From the NCBI GenBank assembly GCA_026391675.1, contig JAPLDQ010000013.1, forward strand, positions 1-64,000: 64,000 bases of DNA, in the 5' to 3' direction. The stretch is from Bacteroidota bacterium. GTDB taxonomy: Bacteria; Bacteroidota; Bacteroidia; Bacteroidales; JACABE01. Below, piece by piece: positions 45,101-55,700 of the stretch. The first letter of the stretch is position 1, and every line of letters begins with the position of its first letter. The notes below the pieces were generated by a model. It did not search any database. It was not told the DNA's origin and was given only the letters and a program-made list of their open reading frames with translations. Position numbers and translations under genes: made by a program.

Positions 45101-47968
45101 TATTTAGTAATAGAAAAAAATTTACTTACGAAGGTTTTCTCAGACCCACATTTATTCTCTGACATTACAAAATATATAAACAATGAAAACGTTGAACTCT
45201 TTTATACATATCTTACCAATTTAGTCAAAATCCATAAACAAAGTAATGATAATAAAATTCAATTAGTTGGAGTCTCTGATGTGCCATGGCTATATATTCC
45301 AGCAATTGAATGTTTTACCACACCAGAAAACGCCTATTTCCCTGATAGCCTGTTAGAACTTTCATTAGATAAATATAATCATACAAAAATTGTTATTGAA
45401 GGAATAACAGAATTACAAATTCCACATTTTTCCTCTTTAAATTTAATCAAAGAATTAAATCTGGGGTCAAAAAAAGTTAAGTTTACTGATTCCTTAATTG
45501 ATGTTGAAACTATTGAAGAAGAAGAAGAAGAAGAGATTGAATCTGTTGACTTTGACCTTGAAATTATAAATGATTTTATTGAATGGTTGGCTAAAAATAA
45601 TGAGACGGATTTCTTAGAAGAAAGATTAATTTTATTAGAAGCGGGTAAATACATTATAAAACCAGCAATGAGTAAAATTCAGTATTATTCTTTATCTAAA
45701 ACACAGATTGACTTTATTTCCAAACAGTATGATACAAAAGATGATTTTATTCTATTTGATAAAAGTATTTATAGTGAGAATTGTAAAAAAATCGGTTTAG
45801 TTGAAGGTGATCAATTAATTGAAAAAATTATCGATTCTGGATGTTGTTCCATTGAATTATCAAAGTTTATTAATTTGACCGTAAGCTCAAAAATTATTAA
45901 CAAATACCTTTTAACATTAGTAAAAGTTGAAATTGACACAAACAAACTGCATGATGCAAAAAGTGACGTTAATAAAGTATTTTCTCTGGCAATAATAAAT
46001 TTACAAGAAAACGAAGAAGGTTTTAATAAATTTAGGACTAAAATAGTGGTTGATTCTTTTCCTTTATTAGAAAGAGCAATTTCAGACGACATATTTTTCT
46101 CACAAATAAAAACTGAACTAAAAACAAAATTATCTGAAGTTTTAACAGAATATAAAGACAAAACTTTTTCGCTGACCAAAGTTTTAGATTCATTTGAAAA
46201 TATCGACAAACAGAAATTGAAAAAGTTTTTTGAACCTATTAAAATCCCAACAAATAAAATTTACACTATTTTAATACAGAATTATACTTACTTCAATGCA
46301 GTTCAGACTTTTTTCCTTCTTTATTATCAAAAACATATAAATTCAACTAATCCTTTTCTAAATAAAACAAACTTTCTAAATAAGTATTCCGTTAATAAAA
46401 ACGAATATGAGAAATCCGCACAAGAATTTCTAACTATATGTTGTAATGAAAATTTTAAGGATTTTGCAGGTGTTTTCAATTTTCCTGATTTTAACCCAAT
46501 TGTTACGATTATTGAAGAAAAGTATGCACTTCAAAGTGAAAGGTTACCCGATTGGGTAAAAAAATGGCTACAAACAGATACTAACGATTCTCGTGTGAAA
46601 TACATAAAACTACTTGGAGTTAATGATATTACATCTCCAGTAGTCTTATTAAGAAAAGCAATATTTGAAGGTGTCGAAGATATGGATGCAGCAAGAGGTA
46701 ATCTAAATAACAAAGCTTTATTTGCTAATACATTGATATGGATGAAGGAGAATAAAACAAAATGTAAATCAAAATATAATGATGACTTATTAAAACCGCT
46801 ATATAATAAAGCTATTAATTTGAGTTTGAATTTTAAAGATTTTCCTTTACCAATTATTGAGAATATTGAACAAATGACATATTCTTTAGAATCATTTCAA
46901 CAAGGAATAGTTTATCATAGATACAATTCAACATGGGATATACATAAAGAAATAATTTTTAAGTATCTGTCAAAAAATAACATCAAAGTGGTTTCAGATA
47001 TGTTACCTCCTTCCATTCGAACAATTATTGGTACGATTAATCACAATGTTATAGATGATCTTGACCAAGAAAATATTAAACTCAACAGTGAAGATTTAGT
47101 AGATAAATTTTATACTACCTGGCCTAAAAAAAATCAATTCATAATAAAAAAATATCGTGGATCTAATCTGCCTTATCGTATAACATACAACACATTTCTG
47201 ATAAGCACTTATAAAAAGAATTTTGCTATTAAAAATGGTGATTATTATCTTGTATGTGAAAGTATTATAAATTCAATTCCATATTCCATTAAAGAACATA
47301 TATCTCCATCATTATATGCAGATTTGGATTCACATATCAGGGAATTTAAATTGAAAATAAATAAAATTGACTATTCCGATGAAGAAATTGCAATATTAAA
47401 AAAGTTTCTAAATGATGATGAAATACCAGAGTCATTCAGAAAAAATCTGAATCTTGCTGCATTGGTTTCTGCATTGATAAATCTAAAAAAAGAAGGATTT
47501 GATGTTGATAAAGCAAATAATAACCTGATTAATACTCATGAATATGCTCAATTAAATCCAATATATAAAAATGATATTGAATATATCGTAATGTGCAGAT
47601 CAGCTCGACAAGGTTTATTATATATGACAGCTCAATCATGGAATAGATTAGAAGATGATTCAATATTACTTTTTGTTGATTTAGGATTTGATAAATACAA
47701 ATTATTTTACAACAAACAAGATGTTTTAAAAGCCAATAATAAGGATACAGATTATCAAATTCTAAGAATCGAAACCGATGCAAATGTTTCAAATATTGAT
47801 TCCATATTAGATGGTTCTTTCAATCAATTAGATAAACTATGGATAATATTCAGAGTTAAGGAAAATAAAAACTATGATGCTTTATATTATAAGAAATTAG
47901 GAGCAGACAATTCAAGTAATAATAAAGCTACAATAAAAAATGATTACACAGATATAGATGAGTATTAA
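42197..47968 (+). CDS. giant sacsin-type GHKL ATPase, 1923 aa
   Basis: Two related domains open the protein (about 1-100 and 118-235): each has F(L/K)xxNxIxxNRFYxK and a late YEFS(L/I)xxxxD segment, a clear tandem duplication. A sacsin-like GHKL ATPase follows: ELLQNADD (near 272), HNGIPF (near 300) and GYKGIGFKSVF (near 330). About 1500 residues remain without known domains, with an acidic run (IEEEEEEEIE, near 1103). GHKL ATPases of this type occur in several defence systems and in Hsp90-like chaperones. It may sense or remodel protein-DNA complexes. The gene is inside the operon, 12 bases after the methylase and 6 before the next gene. Confidence 0.8.
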   Translation: MSVKFSLVRFLKRNNIQLNRFYAKLKGDDSKTYFGEIYSVESNQVVLNEKDKRLQIFFPRENKQFELNITYEFSLIVNYDEGKNKESVFIEYKNNPPKALANLSNQTKVGVIKNNPEIIQKRTVIPLKANPMVESFLFKNGIKTNRFYGKCILTEKGNYIFCEVISKEDGNFLLDNSGNRQTVFIGKESKLCMVESFYEFSIHIDFDKETNDEFLKVDSKINLPHKLELNPYKEIVRLRYERLDNPEANKMIANLMREIGKGLYSSKQRMIFELLQNADDTPACDEVHFYIVTHEDYFLIMHNGIPFNRDDVEAITSAAESTKRLDRKKTGYKGIGFKSVFTDSEEVIIKSGGYLFSFMRNYNGFDNFDSFYFNKQRYLDYPKLLEEDKLKYTKQRKSFNGNTDIPWQLIPIWQDSVPEVLQDTRFVQFENNNNVGIAIKFGEEKIKGYLDAVAAFAQKPHFMLFLRNVTLFKSFKNQVEIKKSGINPITIERKNWDSDDFVIKYFKKEIDNIEVNDESLAQEGVHIYKREKLNDYGEKNHYFSHDIEGKKEIESIPPKLAAFDKTTITFAAPIIDAKLQAEPEYLSGKLTSSFFTYLPMKEQRISLPFLVNADFVPDSSREKLQGDNQWNEYIIAKIARNHVLWLKELAEQCIEYKQVHPEYLSLLLKEPIQYEDTINQLINKYNSIYLETIENTPFVLTENLVVLQKNEIIIDKIGLSDILGVDSFYTLSETTKKLPSKNINIKYLFSKYLEIEKFDHEVFISLLEEDDKKEILRNTISGLNKSQYTRFLDWFDKMTLKFNFEKDWLFFIPFIKVNDSVFSLEEILKNEFIILNTSSLNVVSDILIKLGFELTNKTLDKYTSIWDKLDVYNIDEEILYGKIANSNKLSLLDANEKSRLITFLAKLDNIGDTKYAQSLLLFKSQDKSKTLKPLGKLISNTIKNLPKWLEPLRINLKEENALNPSFKKYLVIEKNLLTKVFSDPHLFSDITKYINNENVELFYTYLTNLVKIHKQSNDNKIQLVGVSDVPWLYIPAIECFTTPENAYFPDSLLELSLDKYNHTKIVIEGITELQIPHFSSLNLIKELNLGSKKVKFTDSLIDVETIEEEEEEEIESVDFDLEIINDFIEWLAKNNETDFLEERLILLEAGKYIIKPAMSKIQYYSLSKTQIDFISKQYDTKDDFILFDKSIYSENCKKIGLVEGDQLIEKIIDSGCCSIELSKFINLTVSSKIINKYLLTLVKVEIDTNKLHDAKSDVNKVFSLAIINLQENEEGFNKFRTKIVVDSFPLLERAISDDIFFSQIKTELKTKLSEVLTEYKDKTFSLTKVLDSFENIDKQKLKKFFEPIKIPTNKIYTILIQNYTYFNAVQTFFLLYYQKHINSTNPFLNKTNFLNKYSVNKNEYEKSAQEFLTICCNENFKDFAGVFNFPDFNPIVTIIEEKYALQSERLPDWVKKWLQTDTNDSRVKYIKLLGVNDITSPVVLLRKAIFEGVEDMDAARGNLNNKALFANTLIWMKENKTKCKSKYNDDLLKPLYNKAINLSLNFKDFPLPIIENIEQMTYSLESFQQGIVYHRYNSTWDIHKEIIFKYLSKNNIKVVSDMLPPSIRTIIGTINHNVIDDLDQENIKLNSEDLVDKFYTTWPKKNQFIIKKYRGSNLPYRITYNTFLISTYKKNFAIKNGDYYLVCESIINSIPYSIKEHISPSLYADLDSHIREFKLKINKIDYSDEEIAILKKFLNDDEIPESFRKNLNLAALVSALINLKKEGFDVDKANNNLINTHEYAQLNPIYKNDIEYIVMCRSARQGLLYMTAQSWNRLEDDSILLFVDLGFDKYKLFYNKQDVLKANNKDTDYQILRIETDANVSNIDSILDGSFNQLDKLWIIFRVKENKNYDALYYKKLGADNSSNNKATIKNDYTDIDEY

Positions 47969-47974
47969 TAAACT

Positions 47975-49762
47975 ATGAATATATCAATAGAAAAGCATAT
48001 TGAATTTTACAATTTAGAGATAACATCTATTCTTGAAAAATGGGATAATTATCTTTCAAAGCAGATGCGTATTCTCATTAGTGAAAAAGATCTCTTTATT
48101 GGGAGGTTATGGGCTTATGAAGAGAAAAGTGGAATGTTCATACTTAGATTCAAATCTTCAGAAGTCCCAAGAATAAATACACCTTACTTTATTGGATTCT
48201 TAGGAAACGGAGTTGTTGGAAATCCTTCAAATTGGGATTTTACTTATCGCGAATTCAGAGAATCAGAAAAGGTTGATTATTGGAGTAAAAGAGGTGGGGA
48301 AGCAAATATTATAAGTTATTGGAAAACTGAGGAACAATGGTCTTTCATAATTATAAATATTGTTGATCCTAATTTACATGATTTTATTATTAGAGAATTT
48401 ATTGAGAAAAAAATACAACCATTATTAGTTGTAGCTGAGACAGATCCTCCCCTTGATTATCTTTTAAATTTAAAGGAATATCTTGAATATAAATTAGATG
48501 ATAAAATTCTTGATGTTGATATTGAGAAAGATGCTAAGTCATGGAAACCTATAAATTTAGACAATAGCTTGTCAGTTTTAGAAAAAGTTCTTCCAGAAAT
48601 CGAAAATAATAAAATTACAACAATTCAGGGCCCTCCTGGGACTGGTAAGTCATATTTTGCTGCTCAGGTATGTGATTATTATATGTCCAGTAGTAAGTCA
48701 ATAGCTGTATGTGCAATGACAAATAAGGCTTTAATGGAGATTGTCGGTCAACCACCATTAAAAGAGACACTTAAAAAAGGTTTTGTTTATAAAACATCAT
48801 TAACAAAAGATGAAACAATAAAAGAGCGTAATTTAAGATTAGTAGATAGATTTACCCCAAAGCAGGGAGAGTTATTATTAACTACCTATTATCAACTATC
48901 AGGATTTTATTTTGAACTGTGTAAGGATGTGAAACGATTTGATTTATTAATTATTGAAGAGGCATCACAGGCTTTTTTAGCTACTTTATCTATGTTTTCT
49001 CAAATTGCTGATAAGATTTTGATTATTGGGGACCACAAACAGTTACCTCCAATTGTTGTATCAAGTGATAAAAAATTAATAAATATACACCCTAATATTT
49101 ATGCATTAATAAATGGGTTAGAGATATTTGTTTATAACGAGATTTCACCTTGTTACAGGTTTACTAAAACGAGACGCTTGACTACAAACTGTGCTGAATT
49201 AACAGGTAATTTTTATGATAATCAGTTAGAGAGTATTTCTGAAATAGACGAAATTGCTATTAACAGAGAATTTCCATTAACTGTTTTTGACAAATTTGGC
49301 GGGGTATCGATATCAAAACTTTCAAAGGCAGGTAATAATTCGATTTCAGAATATGTTATTTTCAAAAGCATTGTTTTATTAACGAAAACATTGCTTGAAA
49401 AAGATAATAACATTAATATCTCAATTCTAGTTCCAACCATTAATCTAGAAAAAGAAATAACTCAGGCTTTTAGTAGAGTTAGACTTGATCATAAAAGAAT
49501 AATTATCAGTACGGTGCAAAAAGTTCAAGGTTTAACCTGTGACTATACTTTCTATTATATGCCTTTGACACATGTTTTCATGGAATTAAATGATAATTTA
49601 TTCAACGTAGTTACAAGTAGAGCAAAAAAAGGATGTTTTATTATTACATATAGACATTTAAATTTAATAGAGGGTATATCTTTCGAGGTTAACAATTTTA
49701 TTAAAGGTTGTTTAGATGTTACAAAAGAATTTATTGAAATTACACAAAAAATAACTGATTAA
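47975..49762 (+). CDS. UPF1/DNA2-like superfamily 1 helicase
   Basis: The 595-residue protein has a 200-residue N-terminal domain that I do not recognise, then a superfamily 1B core: Walker A IQGPPGTGKSYFA (near 218), Walker B LLIIEEASQAF (near 326), GDHKQLPPIV (near 351), then TVQKVQGLTCDY and FNVVTSRAKKG as motifs V and VI. DNA2/NAM7/UPF1-like enzymes unwind DNA or RNA 5' to 3'. The second helicase half is short. Position between the sacsin-type ATPase and the DEAD/DUF1998 helicase suggests that it is a core component. Confidence 0.85.
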   Translation: MNISIEKHIEFYNLEITSILEKWDNYLSKQMRILISEKDLFIGRLWAYEEKSGMFILRFKSSEVPRINTPYFIGFLGNGVVGNPSNWDFTYREFRESEKVDYWSKRGGEANIISYWKTEEQWSFIIINIVDPNLHDFIIREFIEKKIQPLLVVAETDPPLDYLLNLKEYLEYKLDDKILDVDIEKDAKSWKPINLDNSLSVLEKVLPEIENNKITTIQGPPGTGKSYFAAQVCDYYMSSSKSIAVCAMTNKALMEIVGQPPLKETLKKGFVYKTSLTKDETIKERNLRLVDRFTPKQGELLLTTYYQLSGFYFELCKDVKRFDLLIIEEASQAFLATLSMFSQIADKILIIGDHKQLPPIVVSSDKKLINIHPNIYALINGLEIFVYNEISPCYRFTKTRRLTTNCAELTGNFYDNQLESISEIDEIAINREFPLTVFDKFGGVSISKLSKAGNNSISEYVIFKSIVLLTKTLLEKDNNINISILVPTINLEKEITQAFSRVRLDHKRIIISTVQKVQGLTCDYTFYYMPLTHVFMELNDNLFNVVTSRAKKGCFIITYRHLNLIEGISFEVNNFIKGCLDVTKEFIEITQKITD

Positions 49763-49765
49763 AAG

Positions 49766-52700
49766 ATGTTACCATTACAACAGGCATATGAAGTAAAATA
49801 TTCAATACTTGAATATCTTAAAGCTACTTTTAGTTTCAAAGATAAGACTGTTCATGAGGCTTTCTACAATTTCATTAATGATAATGAAAATGGAATTTTC
49901 AAAGGACCTTATATCTCTTTAAAGTTGCCGTTTGTAAAAGCAGAAGATAAAGATTATATTCCATTAGTGATAAAGCCCAATTTCCCCCCATATGACCACC
50001 AACTTAAAGCATTTAAACGATTAACAAACCAAAATGGTCACACACCTAAATCAACTTTAATTACAACAGGTACATCTTCGGGTAAAACGGAGTGTTTTAT
50101 GTATCCAATTCTTGATTACTGCTACAATATGCAACACAAGCTGGGAATTAAAGTAATCATACTTTATCCAATGAATGCATTGGCTACTGACCAAGCAAAA
50201 AGATTAGCTGAAACTATATGGAACGATGAAAGATTAAAAGGTAAAATAACTGCTGGATTATTTATTGGTGAAGGAAAAGATAAGAAGAAATTTCCCAAAG
50301 ACATGGGATTTGAAAATATAATTGAAAACAGACAAAGTATTGTAGATAGCCCTCCTGATATACTTTTGACTAATTTTAAGATGCTTGATTATTCTTTAAT
50401 GAGAAATACATTCCATAACCTGTGGAACTTCAACATTAATGACACGACATTGCTTCAATATATAGTTTTAGATGAGTTGCATACTTATGATGGTGCTCAG
50501 GGAACTGATGTTGCTAATCTTATAAGAAGGTTAAAACTTAAACTTAAAATAGAAAAAGGTCAAATTTGCGCAGTAGGTACTTCAGCTACAATGGGTTCAG
50601 GAGAAGATTCAACCAAGCTATTAATTGAATATGCAGAAAAAGTATATGGTGAAAGTTTTGACAATAACTCTATAATAACTGAACATAGACTTAATGTCAA
50701 TGATTTTTTTGATGATGATGAAACCTTAGATAGATATATCCCAAGACAAATTGGTCTTGTTGATAGCAGACTAGCAGAGAATGAAACTTATTCATCTTAT
50801 ATTCAAAGACAGAAAAGACTTTGGCAAATACCTGAAGCAGTTAATGAAACTCAGTTAGGCGAAGAGTTAAAAAAACTCAAATTAGTAAAAGACCTGGTGT
50901 CAATTACTAATGTCGAAATTAAAGAATTAAGAGATTTATTAAAGGAATTAGCTGATTTAAACCATGAATTTAAACGTCTCTCAGAATGGGATAGTGTGAA
51001 TGAATTTAACCCTAGAGAAGAGATTATCAATTCTATTTTAGCTCTGATTAGTGAGGCTAAAACAAAAGATAAAAAAAAATCAGCATTTTTATATCTCCAG
51101 ATTCAAATTTGGATTAGAGAACTTAGTGGTGTCCTAAGAGAATTATCAGAAATGCCAAAGTTTGTATGGAAAGATGCTGTTGGAGATAAAAAAGAACCAA
51201 AAGCAATGCCATCATATTTTTGTCGTGAATGTGGATCAAGTGGATGGTTGATGGTCAAAGACGATAATAAAAACTTTTTTTCAAAAGATCCTAGTCAAGT
51301 TTATGATTATTTCTTCAGTAACCATAAGAATATATATTTTACAAATACAATTAATCATAAACATGTAGAAGAATACGAGCCTAATATTGTTTTAAATGAC
51401 TATTTGAATGTTATTGATTTAAGTCTAAGTAGTAATACAGGCGAGAATCAATTAAGGATTCACTCAGTCAGAAAACTAAAAGAGAATAAAGCTCGACATA
51501 TTTGTCCCGAATGTAATACTGAAAATACAATAGGAATTATCGGCACCAGGGTAGCTACTCTTTCGTCTATTACTATTAGTCAGATTTTGTCTTCTGATCT
51601 TGACCCGAGACACGAGAAATATAGAAAAATTTTAGCCTTTACTAATAGCGTTCAGGATGCAGCACATCAAGCTGGATTTGTTGAAGCAAGAAATTATCGC
51701 TTTACTTTTCGTTCCTCATTACAAAAAGTTATTAACATACTAAATAAACCAGTTTCATTAAATGAACTTCAAGAAGAATTTATAAAATATTGGAAAACAA
51801 ATGCTGATCCATCAGGTGAAAACAATGAGGAAGCTTATTTTTATAGATTCCTTCCAGATGATTATAAAGGGAAAGTTGATTTAGCCAATGATTTTAAATT
51901 TCAGAATAAATTCTCAGAAGAATTTAAACATGAGTTTGATTTAAGAATAAAATGGGAAGTTGCCTCTGAATTTGGATATAATGCTCTTATTGGTAGAACT
52001 TTAGAAAAAACAGGTGCATCAGCAACAAAGTTCGATGAAGAAAAACTTAAAGAGGTGTATCCTAAAATAAAGGATTGGCTTTTTACAAATGATATTAATA
52101 TTACTGAAGCTGAGTTGATGCCATTTATTAATGGTATGCTTCATAGAATAAGAACTCGTGGAGGAATAGATAACGAATACTTCAGTAAGTTCAGGTCAAA
52201 TAAATTAGAGCTTAGAGACCTCAATTGGTGGCAGGATAGCAGACATTTTTTAAACAAGAATTTTGGAATGAAATCAAGACTTCCGAAGCTAATTACAAAT
52301 GAAAGTCATTCGAAAGGGATGCTGGATTTTACCCATTCAACTTCTAATACATGGTTTAAAAATTATTTTTCAAAATCATTTCAAAATGCTCAAAACTATA
52401 ATGCAATTGTAAATGACTTTTATAGTGAATTACTTGATACTTTAACAGAAGTTGGGATTTTGAATAAAGTAATAAACAAAAATAATAACAATTATGCCAT
52501 ATTACCTGAATCTATAATAATTGAAAATAAAGTAAAATGTCATGAATGTAATAGTTGTGCTTCTAAATTGAATGTTGCTGAAAGTGATAATTTAACAGTT
52601 CAAACAAATTGTCTGGATTATACTTGTAAAAGTGGTATATATTTTCCAAAACCACCTACAAGACCAAATTATTACCAATTAGTATATAACAGGAATAGAT

Positions 52701-55700
52701 CACCACGTATTTATGCAGCTGAACATACAGGCCTTCTTGAAAGGAAAGATCGTGAAAATAAGGAAACTGACTTCAAAGAACGACCAAAATTTAACTCATT
52801 AAATACCATTGTTGCTACTTCTACACTTGAAATGGGTATTGATATAGGTACGTTGAACACAGCTATCAACAATTCTATCCCACCACTTACATCTAATTTC
52901 CTTCAAAGGGTTGGACGTGCAGGACGAAGTACTGGAACTGCTTTAATTACAAACTTTGCTCAGAGTAAGCCTCATGATTTATTCTATTATCAAGAGCCTT
53001 CTGATATGATGGACGGTGAGATAGCTACACCAGGTTGTTATCTTGAAGCGAAGGATATATTATTCAGGCATTTTTTTGCATTTTGTCTTGATAATTGGTC
53101 AAGTGATGATCCCAAAAACCATAGTATCCCATCTCGATTAATTACCCTGAGATTACTTACTACTGACTTAAATACACCTGATTTTTTCCCAAATCGTATC
53201 ATTTCATATATTAAATCAAAAGAAAATGAATTTTTAAATCGGTTCAATGAATTTTACAAACCCGATTTAGAAGATATTAAAGTATTAGAACTCTTAAGAG
53301 AATATTTACTTGAAGAATCTTTTTATAATAGGTTGAGAAAAGTTTTTGAAAAATTAAAGGCTGAGTACCAATATATTTTTGAAAAAAGATATGAGATTGA
53401 CGAATCTATAAAAATTAACAAACTTGCTGAAAATGATGATGAAAGAAAAACACTTGAATCCGAAAAGAAAGCATTATGGGGATTAAAAAGATTACTAGAT
53501 AAACGATCATTACTTGAGCATCTTACAAACGTTGGAATGTTACCAAACTATGCTTTTCCTGAAACTGGAGTGACACTTAATGCATGGGTGAAAGACAATC
53601 AGGCAAAAGGTAGTAATAGTATTCCTCGTGATCACCAATTTGAAATAGTAAGATCATCCAATGTTGCTATAAGGGAGTTTGCTCCAGATAATCATTTCTA
53701 TTCGCAAGGTTATAAATTTGATATATCAGGTATTAATACATTTGACTGGAAAGATACGGGTACTTTAATTGAAAAACGATTCTGTTCCAATTGTGACAAT
53801 ATTGAAATTGCGGTCAAGGCAAATGAGATTACATGTCCCAAATGTGGTGACAGTTCTTGGTCGTCAGTTAAAAACAAACACATCTTTGTCAGGCTAAATG
53901 GAGTCAAATCAGCAAATACGAGAGATAAAGCTACTTTGGATGATAGTAGCGATGACCGTGATTCGAGCCAGTATAAAATTTCGAAGCATATTAAGTTCGA
54001 TGATAATAGTTTTCAAGGTGCTTGGGGAATGAAGGATATTCCTTTTGGTATTGAGTACGTAAAGAATGCAGACATTCAGATAGTTAATCTTGGTTTGTTT
54101 TCAACAGTTGATGCAAACAAAATTTCAATAAACAATATTGAAAACGTACCTTATCATGGTTTTGTAACATGTAAGCATTGTGGTAAAAGTTCATCAGAAC
54201 CTCATAAAGCAAGGTTTGATAAAAACTTCAAATTTCATTATGGATATTGTAAATATAAAAACATACTTTATCAGGGACATCGTGATGAGGTGTTTGAGGA
54301 AGTGTATCTATTTAAAGAAATGAAAACTGAGGCTTTAAAGGTACTTTTACCTGTTCAAGACTTTGATGGTGAAGCGCAAGTAAAAATGTTTAAAGCTGGA
54401 TTAGAGTTAGGACTTAAAAAATACTACAAAGGAAACCCACAACACATCAGCATACTCGACTATCTTGAGTATAATGTCCAAAATTCAAGGTTCGACAGAT
54501 ATTTGGTAATACACGATAATATTGCAGGTGGAACAGGTTATTTAGAAAAACTATTCAATCCTGTTGAATTTACCGAAGTTATAACAAAGGCATATCAGGC
54601 TATAAAGGAATGTTCATGTCAACACAATGGTAAAGATGGGTGTTACAGATGTATATTCACTTATTCAAATCAATCTATTCAGAATGAATTAAGTAGGTCA
54701 GTTGCCGAGAAACTATTCAAAAAAATTGTTGATAAATCAAGTGCTTGGGAAAGATATAATTCGGGAATAAATAAGTTAACAGGCAATGGTCAAATTGAAG
54801 AAAGTGAGCTTGAAGATCGCTTTATCAGAAGTTTACGGAATCACATACAGACTAAAGAAATTGAAGGCTGGTTATTTGAAGATTTTATTCAAGATGGTGT
54901 GGTTAATTATAAATTTAGAATTAAAAATGGAAACGATTCATATAGTTATTTCATTAGGCCACAGGTTGAATTAGGAAAGTCTGATGGTATTTCATACCGA
55001 ACAAGAACAGACTTTTATATTACTTTAACAAGTATTAATATAAATGGTCAACCGATTGAAGATATTTCTGTATTATCTTCTTTTAAAGATATAGCAATTT
55101 ACTTGGATGGTTATACATATCACGCTACCAAGGAAAATCAACGATTCTTTAATGATTTACAAAAACGTAATTCAATAGTCAATTCTGGTAATAAGTTATC
55201 CTGGACATTAACCTGGGATGATTTAGAAAGGTTTGATTCTACTGATGAACATTCAAAGAAGGATAATTTGGCATTGACTTCTGATCACTATAATACAATG
55301 AATATTTATAAAAACATCCCATATTGGATGAAATTTAGTAGTGAAATTATTCAGACATCAAACTCAATGGATAGATTAATTTGGCTATTATCTAACCCTA
55401 AACAGGATCAATTTGTAATTGAAAAAACGAATTTGTATTTGTCACTTTTGCAAATAGAATTTGGAAAACCTTCTGTAGATGAAAAAGAAATTGAAAATTA
55501 CTTTTTAAAGTTTACAAATCAACCTGAAACCACACAGATTGCTTCAAATCGGACAAGCGGTCAATTTTATGTTTTTCCTGAAATTCAAATTAATGAATTA
55601 AACATAATAAAATTTACAAACGCTATCAAACTCTCCGATTTAAAACTAAAATCATCACTTTATGTTGATGAGATTAATGAAGCAATAAATAAAGAAACTT

